Source: Gnetum montanum
Taxonomy: Eukaryota; Streptophyta; Gnetopsida; Gnetales; Gnetaceae
Length of the DNA stretch: 64,000 nt
Assembly (NCBI GenBank): GCA_015680685.1
Contig: MNCI01028318.1
Span: forward strand, 477,536 to 541,535
Direction of reading: 5' to 3'
The notes beneath the pieces are model-generated. The model was not told the origin of the DNA. It did no database searches and saw only the letters and a list, made by a program, of their open reading frames with translations. Shown in pieces: positions 32,061 to 42,538 of this stretch (its first letter is position 1; each line of letters starts with the position of its first letter). Position numbers and translations under genes: made by a program.

Positions 32061-33057
32061 TGATAAGACGCTGATTTCACAAGCCGCGATATCGCTTATG
32101 CCATATCACGGCCAACGCGATATCACATCCCCTGCGATATCACGTATGTGATATCACATCTTTCCCTGCGATATCGCGTATGAGATATCGCGGGCCGCCA
32201 CCATATCTATAAATAAGAGGTGGCACTCCCCTCATTTCTCATCCTAGGCATAAAGTAGCGAAGCTCTGGCAGTAAGAGTCCCCCAAGTGAATGGTTCTTT
32301 ATTCGAGCAGCTTTGTACCTGAACGCAGGTTGTGTACGGAAATAAAGACAAGCTTTGTAGATAAACCTTGCAGTGCATGGATAGGTTTAATTAATGTTTT
32401 TCACTACTTTCCTAGTAACGCGGCATGAGTACAACTTGGTTACGAGCATTGACGAACATGTACGGCTAGCCAAGGAATCGGCTACTCATCGCGATTAGTT
32501 CCTCTCACCCTTTCCTCCTAAAGCGTGGGACAAGTATGACTTGATTACGAGCATCCACAGATGTGTACGGCTAGTCAAGGAATTGGCTTCTTTTCACACT
32601 TAGGTTAGTTAAGTGCCTCAGTACGACCACTTCGAGCACGTCCATTACGTGTGGTGATCCCAGTAACGATTAGCGTTTGGTAGCCACAGTTGCACAGTTC
32701 AGAGTGTGTACGGTAAGTGGGAACTAATGCTGATGCTAGGACTTAGTGTTGTAGTTAGAATTAATTAGTTTCTCAACCCTTNTCTAGGACTTAGTGTTGT
32801 AGTTAGAATTAATTAGTTTCTCAACCCTTCACCCTCATATCTTAGGAGATAAACCGAAAAATACCAAAAAAATCATATACCCCAGACTTGCTTAACCATA
32901 CACCGTGACACATACAAGCAAGCCTAGGAAGACAATGAACGATTAACCCCAAGTGTTTCTTGTGGCGTTAAGGCATTTAGTCTGCGGAGTTCATCCAGAT
33001 CGTGTGTACACGCTCGTATTCGTATGGTTGAGTGTTGGGGTACCTCGCCACTCATCA
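32061..33057 (+). repeat. Solo LTR F (A-family), inserted in copia protease
   Basis: It begins TGATAAGACGC, ends TACCTCGCCACTCATCA and is flanked by CTATA on both sides (32056-32060 and 33058-33062). No internal region is present, so it is the product of LTR-LTR recombination. It holds seven GATATC-type units (32083-32194), TATAAATA (32208-32215) and AATAAA (32341-32346). A single N at 32782 separates two copies of a roughly 46-bp sequence, probably an assembly artefact. Confidence 0.93.
32083..32215 (+). promoter_or_regulatory. GATATC array plus TATA box of solo LTR F
   Basis: Seven units, of which GCGATATCGC near 32086 and TGCGATATCGCG near 32168 are perfect. A GCGTATGAGATATCGCG pair lies next to the TATA box. 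Confidence 0.75.
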
Positions 33058-33181
33058 CTATAGAATGAAAACTTTCATCTAAGTCAGAAAAAGATGACTT
33101 ACATCCATACATATGGTTGTTGTAGCCAATATCCACATACCATATATCTAACTAAGACTCTCGGTTGGCTGTAATCACCAT
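33058..33181 (-). pseudogene. Copia element E protease, N-terminal part with active site
   Basis: The minus strand reads 'IWYVDIGYNNHMYG' followed by 'SSFSDLDESFHS'. The copia active-site box D-T-G/D-S-G appears as Asp-Ile-Gly with the typical following N-H-M. The solo LTR F cuts the domain at 33057 and element D entered just upstream at 33181. Confidence 0.8.
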
Positions 33182-34069
33182 TGATGAGTGGCGAGGTACC
33201 CCTACACTCAACCATACAAATACGAGCGTTCTCACGTGTGATCTGATCGAACTCTACAAACAAACTAGTTTTGACACCTAGACAATTACCCTTAGGTTGT
33301 AGTTTGTTGTCTTCCCACCTGGACTAGTATTATAGTTGTCACATATGGTTTAGTCTAGAGTGAGGTGTATGATTGTTTTTCTAATCTAATGCTACTCCTA
33401 AAGGCAATGGAAAGTAATATTATCTAAGCTAAGAGAGAAAGGGTAAAAGAATCTAATCTATCCTAAGTGCGATGAGCATCCATTCCCTAATTATTTGTAC
33501 ACATCTTGGACTTCATGCATGCTACCATTGGGATTACCAAGCGTAGATCCTAGGTACGTTATTGGGTTACCAAGTAGTCACACTTAAATGCTTGTAATCA
33601 AGTCGTACTCATTTCGCAGTTTAAAATGAGATAAGGGTGAGAGAGAATAATTACGAAAGTAGTGAATAATAATTAAATAAATAAATAAACAAAGTGAATG
33701 CTATAATGATGAAGTAATCTCGATCTTTATTTCTTGTCATGTGCATGTCCAAGTATGTCACACTCGAATAAAGGATGTTGTACAATTACATTCACCACAC
33801 TGCAGGCATACACAGGAAAAATAATCTATCTTTGGAGGGATCAAACTACCAAAGTTTTGCTACTTTCTAACTCTAGATGCCTAAAACTATGAAGCTGCCT
33901 CTTATTTATAGACATTGACGCAGGCCATGATATTGCAACGAGCATGCGATATCGTGTACGCGATATTGCATCGGCTATGAAACTAGAGATGCAATATCAC
34001 AGGTGCGATATTGTGGGTGCATTATCATGGGTGTGTTATTGTGGCTATCATCAAATTCATGACTCATCG
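33182..34069 (-). repeat. 3' LTR of element D
   Basis: On the minus strand it starts CGATGAGTCATG at 34069 (first T now C) and ends GCCACTCATCA at 33182. It includes the GATATC array 33925-34046, TATAAATA 33903-33910 and AATAAA 33726-33731. Confidence 0.9.
33925..34046 (-). promoter_or_regulatory. GATATC array in U3 of element D 3' LTR
   Basis: About seven units. The best is GCATGCGATATCGTGTACGCGATATTGC near 33952 (shown here only in part by position), again two units around GTAC. The remainder are decayed to ATTATC/ATATTG. It stands directly upstream of TATAAATA. Confidence 0.65.
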
Positions 34070-34085
34070 TACCCCCACGACTAAA
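34070..34085 (-). other. Polypurine tract of element D
   Basis: On the minus strand TCGTGGGGGTA abuts the LTR start, as in C, B and A. Confidence 0.7.
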
Positions 34086-34242
34086 TAAAAACTTGTCCTC
34101 AAGTTAAAGTGAGAACATGCTCCATTGATTACACAGTGGATAGGTATGGGATTATTGACTAGCTAGAATGCTACAGTGTGGAGTCAAAACAAAATTGAGA
34201 CACAACACAAAAGAATATCCTATGATTACAAAATGGTGGAAC

Positions 34243-34760
34243 TCATGTAGTTCCTAGTGGCAGTGGCTCTTCCATTGGTGTCTTTCCCTTTTCTTGTGCT
34301 CCAAGTCTTGGGATTTGATGGCGTTGAAGTATGGCCTGGATTTTCTCCTCTTGTAAGGCCTTGAGTGCCTTGGTCAACATGTAAGTTTGTGCTTGTTCCA
34401 TAGAGGCATCCCGATCAGCATTCTCTTTTTCTTCTACCACCCTTTTATTCTCTATCAACATTTTATTTAGTTGCTCGGTTCTGAAAGTGTCTAGCTGGTT
34501 CTGAGAAACCTTTGGCCCTGTATTCAAAAGGATTAATACTTTTGAAATGGCTTGAATAGAGAAGTCAATAGTCACACCACAATTGTTAACCATGGTGCCT
34601 TCTCCCTATTGTGCCAAAATTGGTACATCTGTCCTAGGTACCAGGAACTGCTTTTAGAGAGGGTAGGCCATAAGGGAGACCCATTGAGGTGATCCCTAAT
34701 GGCCTTAGGAGTGAACTCTACAAATGATTCAAAGTTCAATTCCACAATCACCACAGCAAA
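34243..34760 (-). pseudogene. Element D second ORF, internally deleted
   Basis: The first part (34754-34575, 'VELNFESFVEF...GSPLWPTLS') and second part (34593-34243) are in overlapping frames. Together they match the start, one coiled-coil segment ('QLNKMLIENKRVVEEK') and the extreme C-terminus ('GKTPMEEPLPLGTT') of the C ORF. Two internal segments present in C are missing (C positions about 3704-4890 and 5060-5865). Both losses keep the frame, giving a 116-codon open stretch. The second junction falls in AGAGGAGAA, which occurs at both ends of the lost segment in C. Confidence 0.7.
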
Positions 34761-36865
34761 TGTGTACTTCTTGTGGATGGCCTAAACATAATCTTGGGGC
34801 AACGTGAGCTATTGTCCCTATTCAAGTGCTGCAGCAGCTCCTCATTCTACCTACCCAGACCATTTGGTGTGAGGTTCTTCTTGATGAATGCTAAATGATT
34901 TCTCCTCCTATTCTACATGTTGTCCAGTAGGACCTTGTCTTCCACCTCTCTGAGATTGTTTGATCACACCTTGAGTAGGACCTTCCTGTTGTCTGTGTTT
35001 CAGGGCCATATACAATCAGACGGGACCAAGCATTAGTAAGGTTATTACCAAAGTTAGGTTATACCTTACTGCTTGCCTTAATAGATTTCCATATGATGTT
35101 AATTATTGGAAGAACATGTCTCCAAAAGATGATAATGTTGAGTCCTCTTTGCTTAGGTGGTTTTCAAATTTAATTTTTTGGTATAATTAAGGGGATGAAA
35201 TTATTTTTGGCAAACTTATCTTTAATGTTATAACTAATTACCCTTGATAATGTCCTTTGGGCAATGATAAATTCTAAAAAAAAGTTATGCATTATTTGGC
35301 TTGCGCCCCTCACCCACGACTACGCTGAACACTTCAAGTTTAAGTAGGTTCAAATGAAATGAAAATTGGAGTATCAGCGAGCAAGTTATGGATATGAAAG
35401 AAACGGACATGCAATCGAGAGTCGTAGAGAGAAATTTGAAAAACTTCCCTTGCGTGAACAGTTGAAAATGATGTTGATTAGCACAGGGTGTCATGTATAT
35501 ATATTTTCATCAAAGTTAGGGCACTTAGAGAATGTACCAAATTTTTAATATTTCTTTGAAATTAAACGATGTAAACTAAGGACATCTGGATGATTGTTAA
35601 AGGGTTCCAGGGTAATTCAACTGGTTCTGAAGATACAAAAATTATGATGGTGTGGAATTTATCAATAACGACCTTGGATAGTAGAGAAAAAGGCTATGTG
35701 ATGGTAATAAGGAAAATAAAATTGTTGGCAATATGCTAAGGGTAAGAAATGGTGTGTGTGAGTTGTGTCATAAGCGAAGATTACAAAAGATTACACAAGT
35801 GGGTCCTCCCCAAAGCAGTTTTAAACCTATAATTGCCTTGTGTAACCACACTTAAAGTGTCTGTGGGCACTAGAAGGGTTAAATGAAATCCTTACTAACT
35901 CCACAAAATACACACATGTAATTATCACCAGAATGAGATGAAAATTCTATGCTACACAGAACACGAGCTACAATTACACGAATAGTGAGATGAGATGAAC
36001 TATAGAAAGGGATTGTAGAGATTGGGACATGAGGTAATTGAACCAGGGCACAGTGAATCCTACATGTAAAGCATGATTAAGGTGTCATTACCCCATTGTT
36101 CCAAGATCAGGACCAAGTCCATTCCTCTAATCAGTGACATCGCATTGTTTCATCCCATGATGAGCTACTATGGGAGTACCATCACAACAAGGCATACGAT
36201 CACTTGGAATTTTATGCAAGGGGGGAGGAGTGATTTTTGTTTCATGGCACTTCCTTTTTCTTTTTCTCTCTCTTTTTTTGTGAATATTGAATCTAGAGAA
36301 GTCGCCAACCTTCAGGCATGGGTGCATGTCTTTCTAGTGGAAACCCCTAGAACAACATTAATTTTTGAGTGCCTTTTTTATTACTCTTACTTCCATTTTT
36401 TGTTAGATCTACAAGGATCTTAGTACAACCACATTGCATGATAACTCCCACAGATGTCACCAAAGAGAATTCACAAGTCTCCTTGATGTCACACCCTAAT
36501 CATTCCCTCTTGGTCCATCCTTCTTCATTCTGGGTACAATGAATACAAAATTAATTTTGAGTTTTAAGAATGTCAAGAATATCACTGTACGCTCAACAAA
36601 ACTACTTATTTGTAGAATGGATGAGTGGGTGTAATCGGCCCACTGTCCAAATAATTGATCACTCGAGACACAACAACATAGAACACACCTCAACCAATGA
36701 TTCACATTAGTGTTTTATTCATAGAAGATATTGCTTACAAAAGCGTAAAAAGATAAAAACACAAAAAGATAAAAAGATAAAACAAGAAATTTGAAAAATT
36801 GAAAAATTGAAAAACAAAAAGTTGAAAAATTAAAGAAAATGAAAAATATTTATTGATCCTGCTTG
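34761..36865 (-). other. Element D non-coding internal region
   Basis: It is collinear with C 1241-3439, including the purine-rich block at 35797-35817 and an A/T-rich run at 36735-36850, but lacks the palindrome array found in C. Open frames at 35285-35548 and 36073-36423 are not conserved as proteins in C. Confidence 0.6.
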
Positions 36866-38851
36866 TTATTTAGAATGGGGATACCCCCCATAACTAATCG
36901 GTTGAGCATGACAAGGATTAATAAATGAAGGGTGAGGATCCTTGCATGTTGGAAATATTGGAACTAGTCCATACTTACCCCATTGGGGTTCACACACTTG
37001 ATTATAATAAGCATAGTAGGGCACTTTATATGATGTAGTTCCTGGATATAGAGTTGACCCACTATGATAATTGGGACCATTAGATGGTATGCAAGGATTG
37101 GGATATTTCCTTCCATGATTGTGTTCATTGGGCCATATGGTTGTTGGAGTGTTAGTTGGTGGCCCTGATGAAGTTACATGATGTGTTGGGTTTGAAGGTA
37201 ACGATGCACCACAGTGTGGGACTTGTGCTGGGTTGGAAGATATAGTGGCCTCGAAATTATGTTGTCCCTTCTTATGGCCATGTTTAAAGAAAGGACGCTT
37301 TTTATGTTGACAAGGCTTTTCACTGCTGTTAGTAGTAGTAGCACAAGTGTTGTTCATGGGCTGTTATTGTGGTGCAGGCACCTTAGGAATAGTTGGTGGT
37401 GATGTAGAAGGAGGGAAAGGATGAGCATGTCGAAAGTTAGGAGGTGTATAAGATACACAAGGTGGTGGTTGTGTTGGAGGCATGGGTTGATAGTATTGTG
37501 GAGAATGGTACTATGGTGAGATAGAGTATGTTTGCCCAGTTGGAGAAATAGGATGTTGAACAGGATAAGAATTTGGATTTGGATGATATGAAGGGTGTCT
37601 CCAGTCTAGTGGTGGTCTCCCCCATAACTGGGATTGTTGCCACTGTGATCAAACACAGTATCTCTGTACAAACTCTAGATGTAATGTATTTCCCGAATGC
37701 TCATATAGATGTAACAATATTGGTCATTGGCACTTGGGGTGATCGTATAGGCATATGTTGCATTCATAAGTATGATTGGTAGTTGAGCTCTTATTTTCCT
37801 TATCCCTTCTTTCCAATTGTCTACTATTTCATCGTGCTTCTTGGGTTGTCAGAACTTTATCTCCAATGATATCAATAAATTCTCCATAGTTTTGATACAT
37901 ATATTCCAACATCTTATTGATCTTTGCCTCAGCTTCTTCTAATGTTTGTTGTATTGGCAAAGATGATTTTTTCTCCTTGTGATTGGTTGGTTTCTCCTTT
38001 TTATGATCATGGACCTTTGTTAAGTTGAGATTTTAGTCCTGTTGATGTTTTTCAACACTCTCCCATCTAGCAATTTCTCCTTCTTCTCTTGCTACCCACT
38101 TAACAAGCTATTGGATTTGATGGGTTTGTAGTTAATATAGTTGACCTTGGGAATACATTTCTAAGGTCTCTCTTGTTTCATTACACATCCCATCAATGAT
38201 ATGGTATGTTAGCCTTTCCTCGGAAAACCCATGGCCTGGAAAGTTGTTTAACAGTGCATAATATCTTTCTAAGGCCATGTCCAAGGGTTTATGTTGTGCT
38301 TGTTTCCACACTTGGATTTGTTTCCTTAAGGTTGACACTCTTGCATAGGTTTGATATTTTTCATTAAAGACTTCTACCATTGTTGACCAACATCGTATTC
38401 AATTTAATTTTAATGATCTATACCATACTTTTTCCTGGTCAATGAGTGTCATGGGAAAGAACTTAAGTTTTTGCCAACCGTTATCAATGTTGTTCCATGC
38501 ATAGGCATCGTAGAAGACTTGTAAATGTTGATATGGATCTAAGTAATAGCCTCCTGAGAAAGTAGGGAAGTTGTTTAAATCAAGCCTGGGTAGATGACTC
38601 TCTTTATGATGCCTATAGGAGATTTGAACAGCCTCTTGTATTGGTGTTAGGCTCTTAGTGGCCGGTAAGGGTTCATCATCACTAAGTAGGTTGTGAGTTT
38701 GTAAGTTGGGATGATGTTGCCTTTGTTTATGTTTATAAGAAACCCCTACTTCAGGTTGTGTACTCCAATCTTCATCATTATATAGTTCGTTGGTTCTCCA
38801 ATGAACTTCCTCACTAAGTGTGGTGTTATTATCATTTTGTAGGAGAGGCAT
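36866..38851 (-). pseudogene. Element D gag
   Basis: A start at 38851 (MPLLQND...) is supported by being the first ATG after the primer site. The Gag core is clear: 'LPRLDLNNFPTFSGGYYLDPYQHLQVFYDA' region, 'WQKLKFFPMTLI', 'VWYRSLKL', then 'FNEKYQTYARVSTLRKQIQVWKQ' and 'GHGFSEERLTYHIIDGMCNETRETLEMYSQGQL'. A Pro/Ser/Tyr/Asn-rich tail (37357-36866) ends in a stop with no protease. Unlike A, B and K it lacks the conserved 'DEYVPDFTF' N-terminal block. Stops and shifts split it into about six pieces. Confidence 0.8.
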
Positions 38852-38974
38852 GGTTGTGAAGTTGTGTGTGAATTTATGTGTGACTTGTTATAATTATTAT
38901 TTTTTTAAAATATATATCATTAAATCCTTTATAGTGACCTTGTATGATATAACTAATCTAGATAACTAGCACTA

Positions 38975-38992
38975 TCCCTAGCAACGGTGCCA
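38975..38992 (-). other. Primer-binding site of element D (tRNA-Asp type)
   Basis: TGGCACCGTTGCTAGGGA matches the recalled tRNA-Asp complement at 15 of 18 positions. All three differences are transitions. Confidence 0.8.
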
Positions 38993-38993
38993 A

Positions 38994-39896
38994 TGATGAG
39001 TGGCGAGGTACCTCTACACTCAACCATACGAATACGAGCATTCTCACACGTGATCCAGTCGAACTTCGCAGATGGACTAGTTGTGACACCTAGATAGTTA
39101 TCCTTAAGTCGTAGTTCACTGTCTTCCCACCTGGACTAGTATTATATTTATCACATATGGTTTAGTCCAAAGTGAGGTGTATGATGGGTTTTCTAATCTA
39201 ATGCTACTCCTAAAGGCAATTGAAAGTAATATTATCTAAGCTAAGAGAGAAAGGGTAAAAGAATCTAATCTAGCCTAAGTGCGATGAGCATCTGTTCCTT
39301 GATTATCTGTACACATCTTGGACTTTGTGCACAACTACCACATGGATTACCAAGCACAAATCCTAGGTATGCTACTAGGTTACCAAGTAGTCATACTTAA
39401 ATGCTTGTAATCAAGTTGTACTCATTTTGCAGTTTAAAATGAGATAAGGGTGAGAGAGAATAATTACGAAAGAAGTAAAGAACAATTAAATAAATAAATA
39501 AATAAGTGAATGTTGCAATGATGAAGTAATCTCGATATTTATTTCTGGTCATGTGTGTGTCCAAGTACGTCACACTCGAATAAAGGATGTCATACAATTA
39601 CATTCAGCACATTGCGGGCATACATAGGAAAAATAATCTATCTCTGGAGGGATCAAACTACTAGAGTTTCACTACTGTCTAACTCTGGATGCCTAAAACT
39701 AGGAAATTCACCTCTTATTTATAGACATTGAGGAAGGCCATGATATCGTGTATGTGATATTGCGATGAGCATGCGATATCGTGTACATGATATCGCGTCG
39801 GCTGTGAAACCAGAGATGCCATATCGCGGGTGCGATATCATGGGTGTGTTATCATGGATGCATTATCACATCTGTCAGATAATTTATGACTCATCA
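38994..39896 (-). repeat. 5' LTR of element D
   Basis: It ends GCCACTCATCA on the minus strand at 38994 and starts TGATGAGTCATAAATT at 39896. It is similar to 33182-34069 along its length. TATAAATA is at 39716-39723 and the GATATC array at 39735-39871. Confidence 0.9.
39716..39871 (-). promoter_or_regulatory. GATATC array plus TATA box, element D 5' LTR
   Basis: Eight or so units; three remain GATATC and others have become TTATCA. It is less decayed than the 3' LTR partner (for example CGATATCGTGTACATGATATCGCG at about 39775-39798). Confidence 0.65.
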
Positions 39897-39901
39897 ACCA
39901 T

Positions 39902-40286
39902 CAACAAAGTCTCAAAATTCTCTTCTATAAAATTTGATTTCTCTCCTTTTTCATTGGGTAGTTTAGTGTAGCATTTAGAACGAGTGTCTTATGACATCTA
40001 AAGTATTCCACCTTAGATTTGTCTACTTGTCCCTTGCCTTTGCCTTGAAATTTATCACCATCCCCTTTGAAATGTCTACTACAATCTCTATTTCCTTGAT
40101 CTCCTCTACCTCCACCTCTACATCTTCCTCTTGAGGAATAAGTGAAAGTAGAAGCCTTCAAAGCTTGCTCTTCAGAAGTTGAATTTTGATTCATCTTTTG
40201 TTCATGGACTAACAAAGAGCTTTGAAGTTCATTAAGGGAAAGTCCATCAACATCTTTGGATTTTTCAATTGAACAAAAAACATAAT
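39902..40286 (-). pseudogene. Copia element E gag, C-terminal part
   Basis: It begins at the G junction with 'NYVFCSIEKSKDVDGLSLNE' and continues 'LQSSLLVHEQKMN', a Gly/Arg-rich basic stretch ('GRCRGGGRGDQGNRD') and a damaged zinc knuckle ('VEYFRCHK', where the first Cys is now Tyr). It is continuous with 48117-48677 after removal of element G, and leads into protease across element D. Confidence 0.85.
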
Positions 40287-41845
40287 TGTTGATGTTAACA
40301 CTTCCCATGCTCTCATGGGGCCATGATTATCAATGTCTCTATTTTTATCCCTTAATAACCACTATAAAAATCATGAAAGGGGTGGTGATAGTGAACGTTA
40401 CTATCAAAGGTTGCTAAATAAAGATTTCCAAATCTTTCACTGATCTCAATCAATAACAACATTCATGCCTTGGTCTTTTCTTAGACCAATATTCATGCCT
40501 TGAAATTTCCATTATCTAATGCAGCAACCGTTGGCAATGAAAAAAGAAAAAAAATAGCATAGTGATAGAGATTTATGCTGATCTTAATAGGAGCATTATA
40601 AAATGACATGAAGGCATCTAATGTTCTCTACAAATGCATATTGTACATAACATTGACTGGTTACATAACTATTTTTCTAGGACATGGTGGGCACTTAAAT
40701 TGGAGATCATGGACAGTAACAACTAGGTGGTGGCCATTCATGATGGTAGTTATGATCATTCATGGGGAATTACCTACTAGACGTGCGCTATAGTTATTGT
40801 GCGGTGGTTACAATGGCTATTCATGGTAGCAGTTACTGTAGGAACATGATAGATGATTATAGTGGAATGTGGGTGTCATTATGAGATGGCTATAGTGGCT
40901 TTAAATAGAGGCAGATATGGATTAGTTGTGGGTTATGCTAGAGGGCTCTTTCTATTAGTCTTGAGGAGCAGCTTCCTCTCCAGAGGCAATGATTTTCTTC
41001 TTTCTTTTCTTTTCTTTACAAGCTTTTGACTGATCTTCAAGGAGGGTCCAAAGTGAGATCCAACAGCTCAAAATTGGATCCTCAGGGGTCTACTTGGCAA
41101 TGGTAGGAAGGTTTTCTCTCTCTTCTTTCTATTTTAAAAAATGTAGGTAGCATAGCCCATGCATAGGACATGAGATATGTGGTTTTCTTTGGGCTAGCAA
41201 CTTGTCTTGGTGGTGAAAATGTGGGTGGACAATCTTCCTCTCTATGATAGTGTACAAAAGGTGGCAGATGGTAGTAGGCTTTAAGGACCATAGTTATTGC
41301 CTTGTGTGGAATATGGTGGGCAGTCTCTCTTTCTTTTTTTCTCTCTGTCTTTTTCTTTTGTCCATGGTAGTGTAGCCCATGCGCAAGACATGAGATGTAT
41401 GATTTTCTTTAGGCCGGCAACTTATCTCAGCAGTGCAAATATGGGTTGATGGTCTTTCTCTTTATGACAGTGCACAAAAGGTGGTAGATGATGGCAGGCT
41501 TTGAGTGACCATGGTTTTTGTTCTATGCAAACTATAGTAGGTAGTCTCTCTTTTTCTCTTTTCTCCTCCTCCTCACTCCCTCTTCCTCTTTATGCACGTG
41601 GCTGGCAAAATGGCGAGACTAGGGAAAATTCATTTCTTTAGTTACTCATTGTATTTGAGATAATTATTTAATTTAAATTCTAGGTTTTCTTTTTCTAGTT
41701 TATTATTTGCAAAAGGCCACGTAGCCCTTTCCAACTGGGACTATTCTTGGGTTTCCATACCCATACGGGAGGCACCCTAGGAAATAGTCTCCTAAAATGA
41801 GTTTTCTTTCTCGGTGTTGGTGCGACTAAAATTTATGCATCAACA
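40287..41845 (+). repeat. 5' LTR of element G
   Basis: 1559 bp, TGTTGATGTTAACACTTCC to ATTTATGCATCAACA. It contains no GATATC array. The DNA includes CT-rich stretches (about 41315-41360 and 41545-41600). Confidence 0.9.
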
Positions 41846-41852
41846 CCTTTTT

Positions 41853-41870
41853 TGTGCTAGAAGAAGGGCC
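41853..41870 (+). other. Primer-binding site of element G (tRNA-Asn-like)
   Basis: TGTGCTAGAAGAAGGGCC is a decayed form of TGGCGCTAGAAGGAGGGC seen in H, complementary to the 3' end of plant tRNA-Asn as I recall it. Confidence 0.6.
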
Positions 41871-42538
41871 ATTTCTCTAACCTCTATTATCCCATTTTCT
41901 GAAATATTTATTTTCTATCCTTTTCCAGTCCTTATTCTGTTTCCCAAAAATTTCATTTTCCTTATTTCAAACTTGTTTTTATTTAAAATTTCTATTTTTA
42001 GCCATTACCTTGAAGAATTTTTTTTAAAGAATTTTTTAACCCTTTATTTCCTATTCTAAAACTTCATTTCTTGAAAACTTCTAGGTTTCATCATCAGTTT
42101 TTCTTTAATCATTGTTTTTTAAAAAAACCCTTATTTTTTAGTCCAATTTTTGAATTTGTTTTTTAGCGATCCTTACCTTAGTCTTGGGATAGGTAAGGTG
42201 GTTTTATTTAATCATGCAATTTTAAATTTATTTTTCTAAAATCTTGCATTTTACTATTTTCATTTTTAGTTTTATAAGTATTGCAATTTTATACATTTAT
42301 GTTTCTTTTCAAAAAAATATTTTTTTTAAAAAAAGAATATTTTTGTGGTTTTTTAAAATATTATTGTAATATTTCTTTTCTTTTCATGCAAATTTTTATT
42401 TTAAAATTTATTTTTGGTAATTTTTTTATGAGCAAACTCCCCTCTATCCCTAACCAACCAATTATCTATCTCTTCACGTTAAGGAAATAACAAGCCTCAC
42501 GTTTTCCAAGTTTTATTTCTAGGAAAAATCAAACTAGG

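Larger units (their letters stand above)
33182..39896 (-). mobile_element. Element D: non-autonomous Ty3-type retrotransposon (C family), complete
   Basis: LTRs are 38994-39896 (5') and 33182-34069 (3'), with target duplication ACCAT (33177-33181 and 39897-39901), a tRNA-Asp-type primer site, gag, a long non-coding region, a shortened second ORF and a polypurine tract. No protease, RT or integrase. It is inserted in the copia element, and restoring the site joins copia gag across ACCAT. The target pentamer is the same as for element A. Confidence 0.93.

Noticed and set aside
34243-34593. Splicing as the cause of the internal deletions in the D second ORF
   Set aside because: The first join keeps bases that splicing would remove, and the second falls inside the direct repeat AGAGGAGAA without GT/AG ends.
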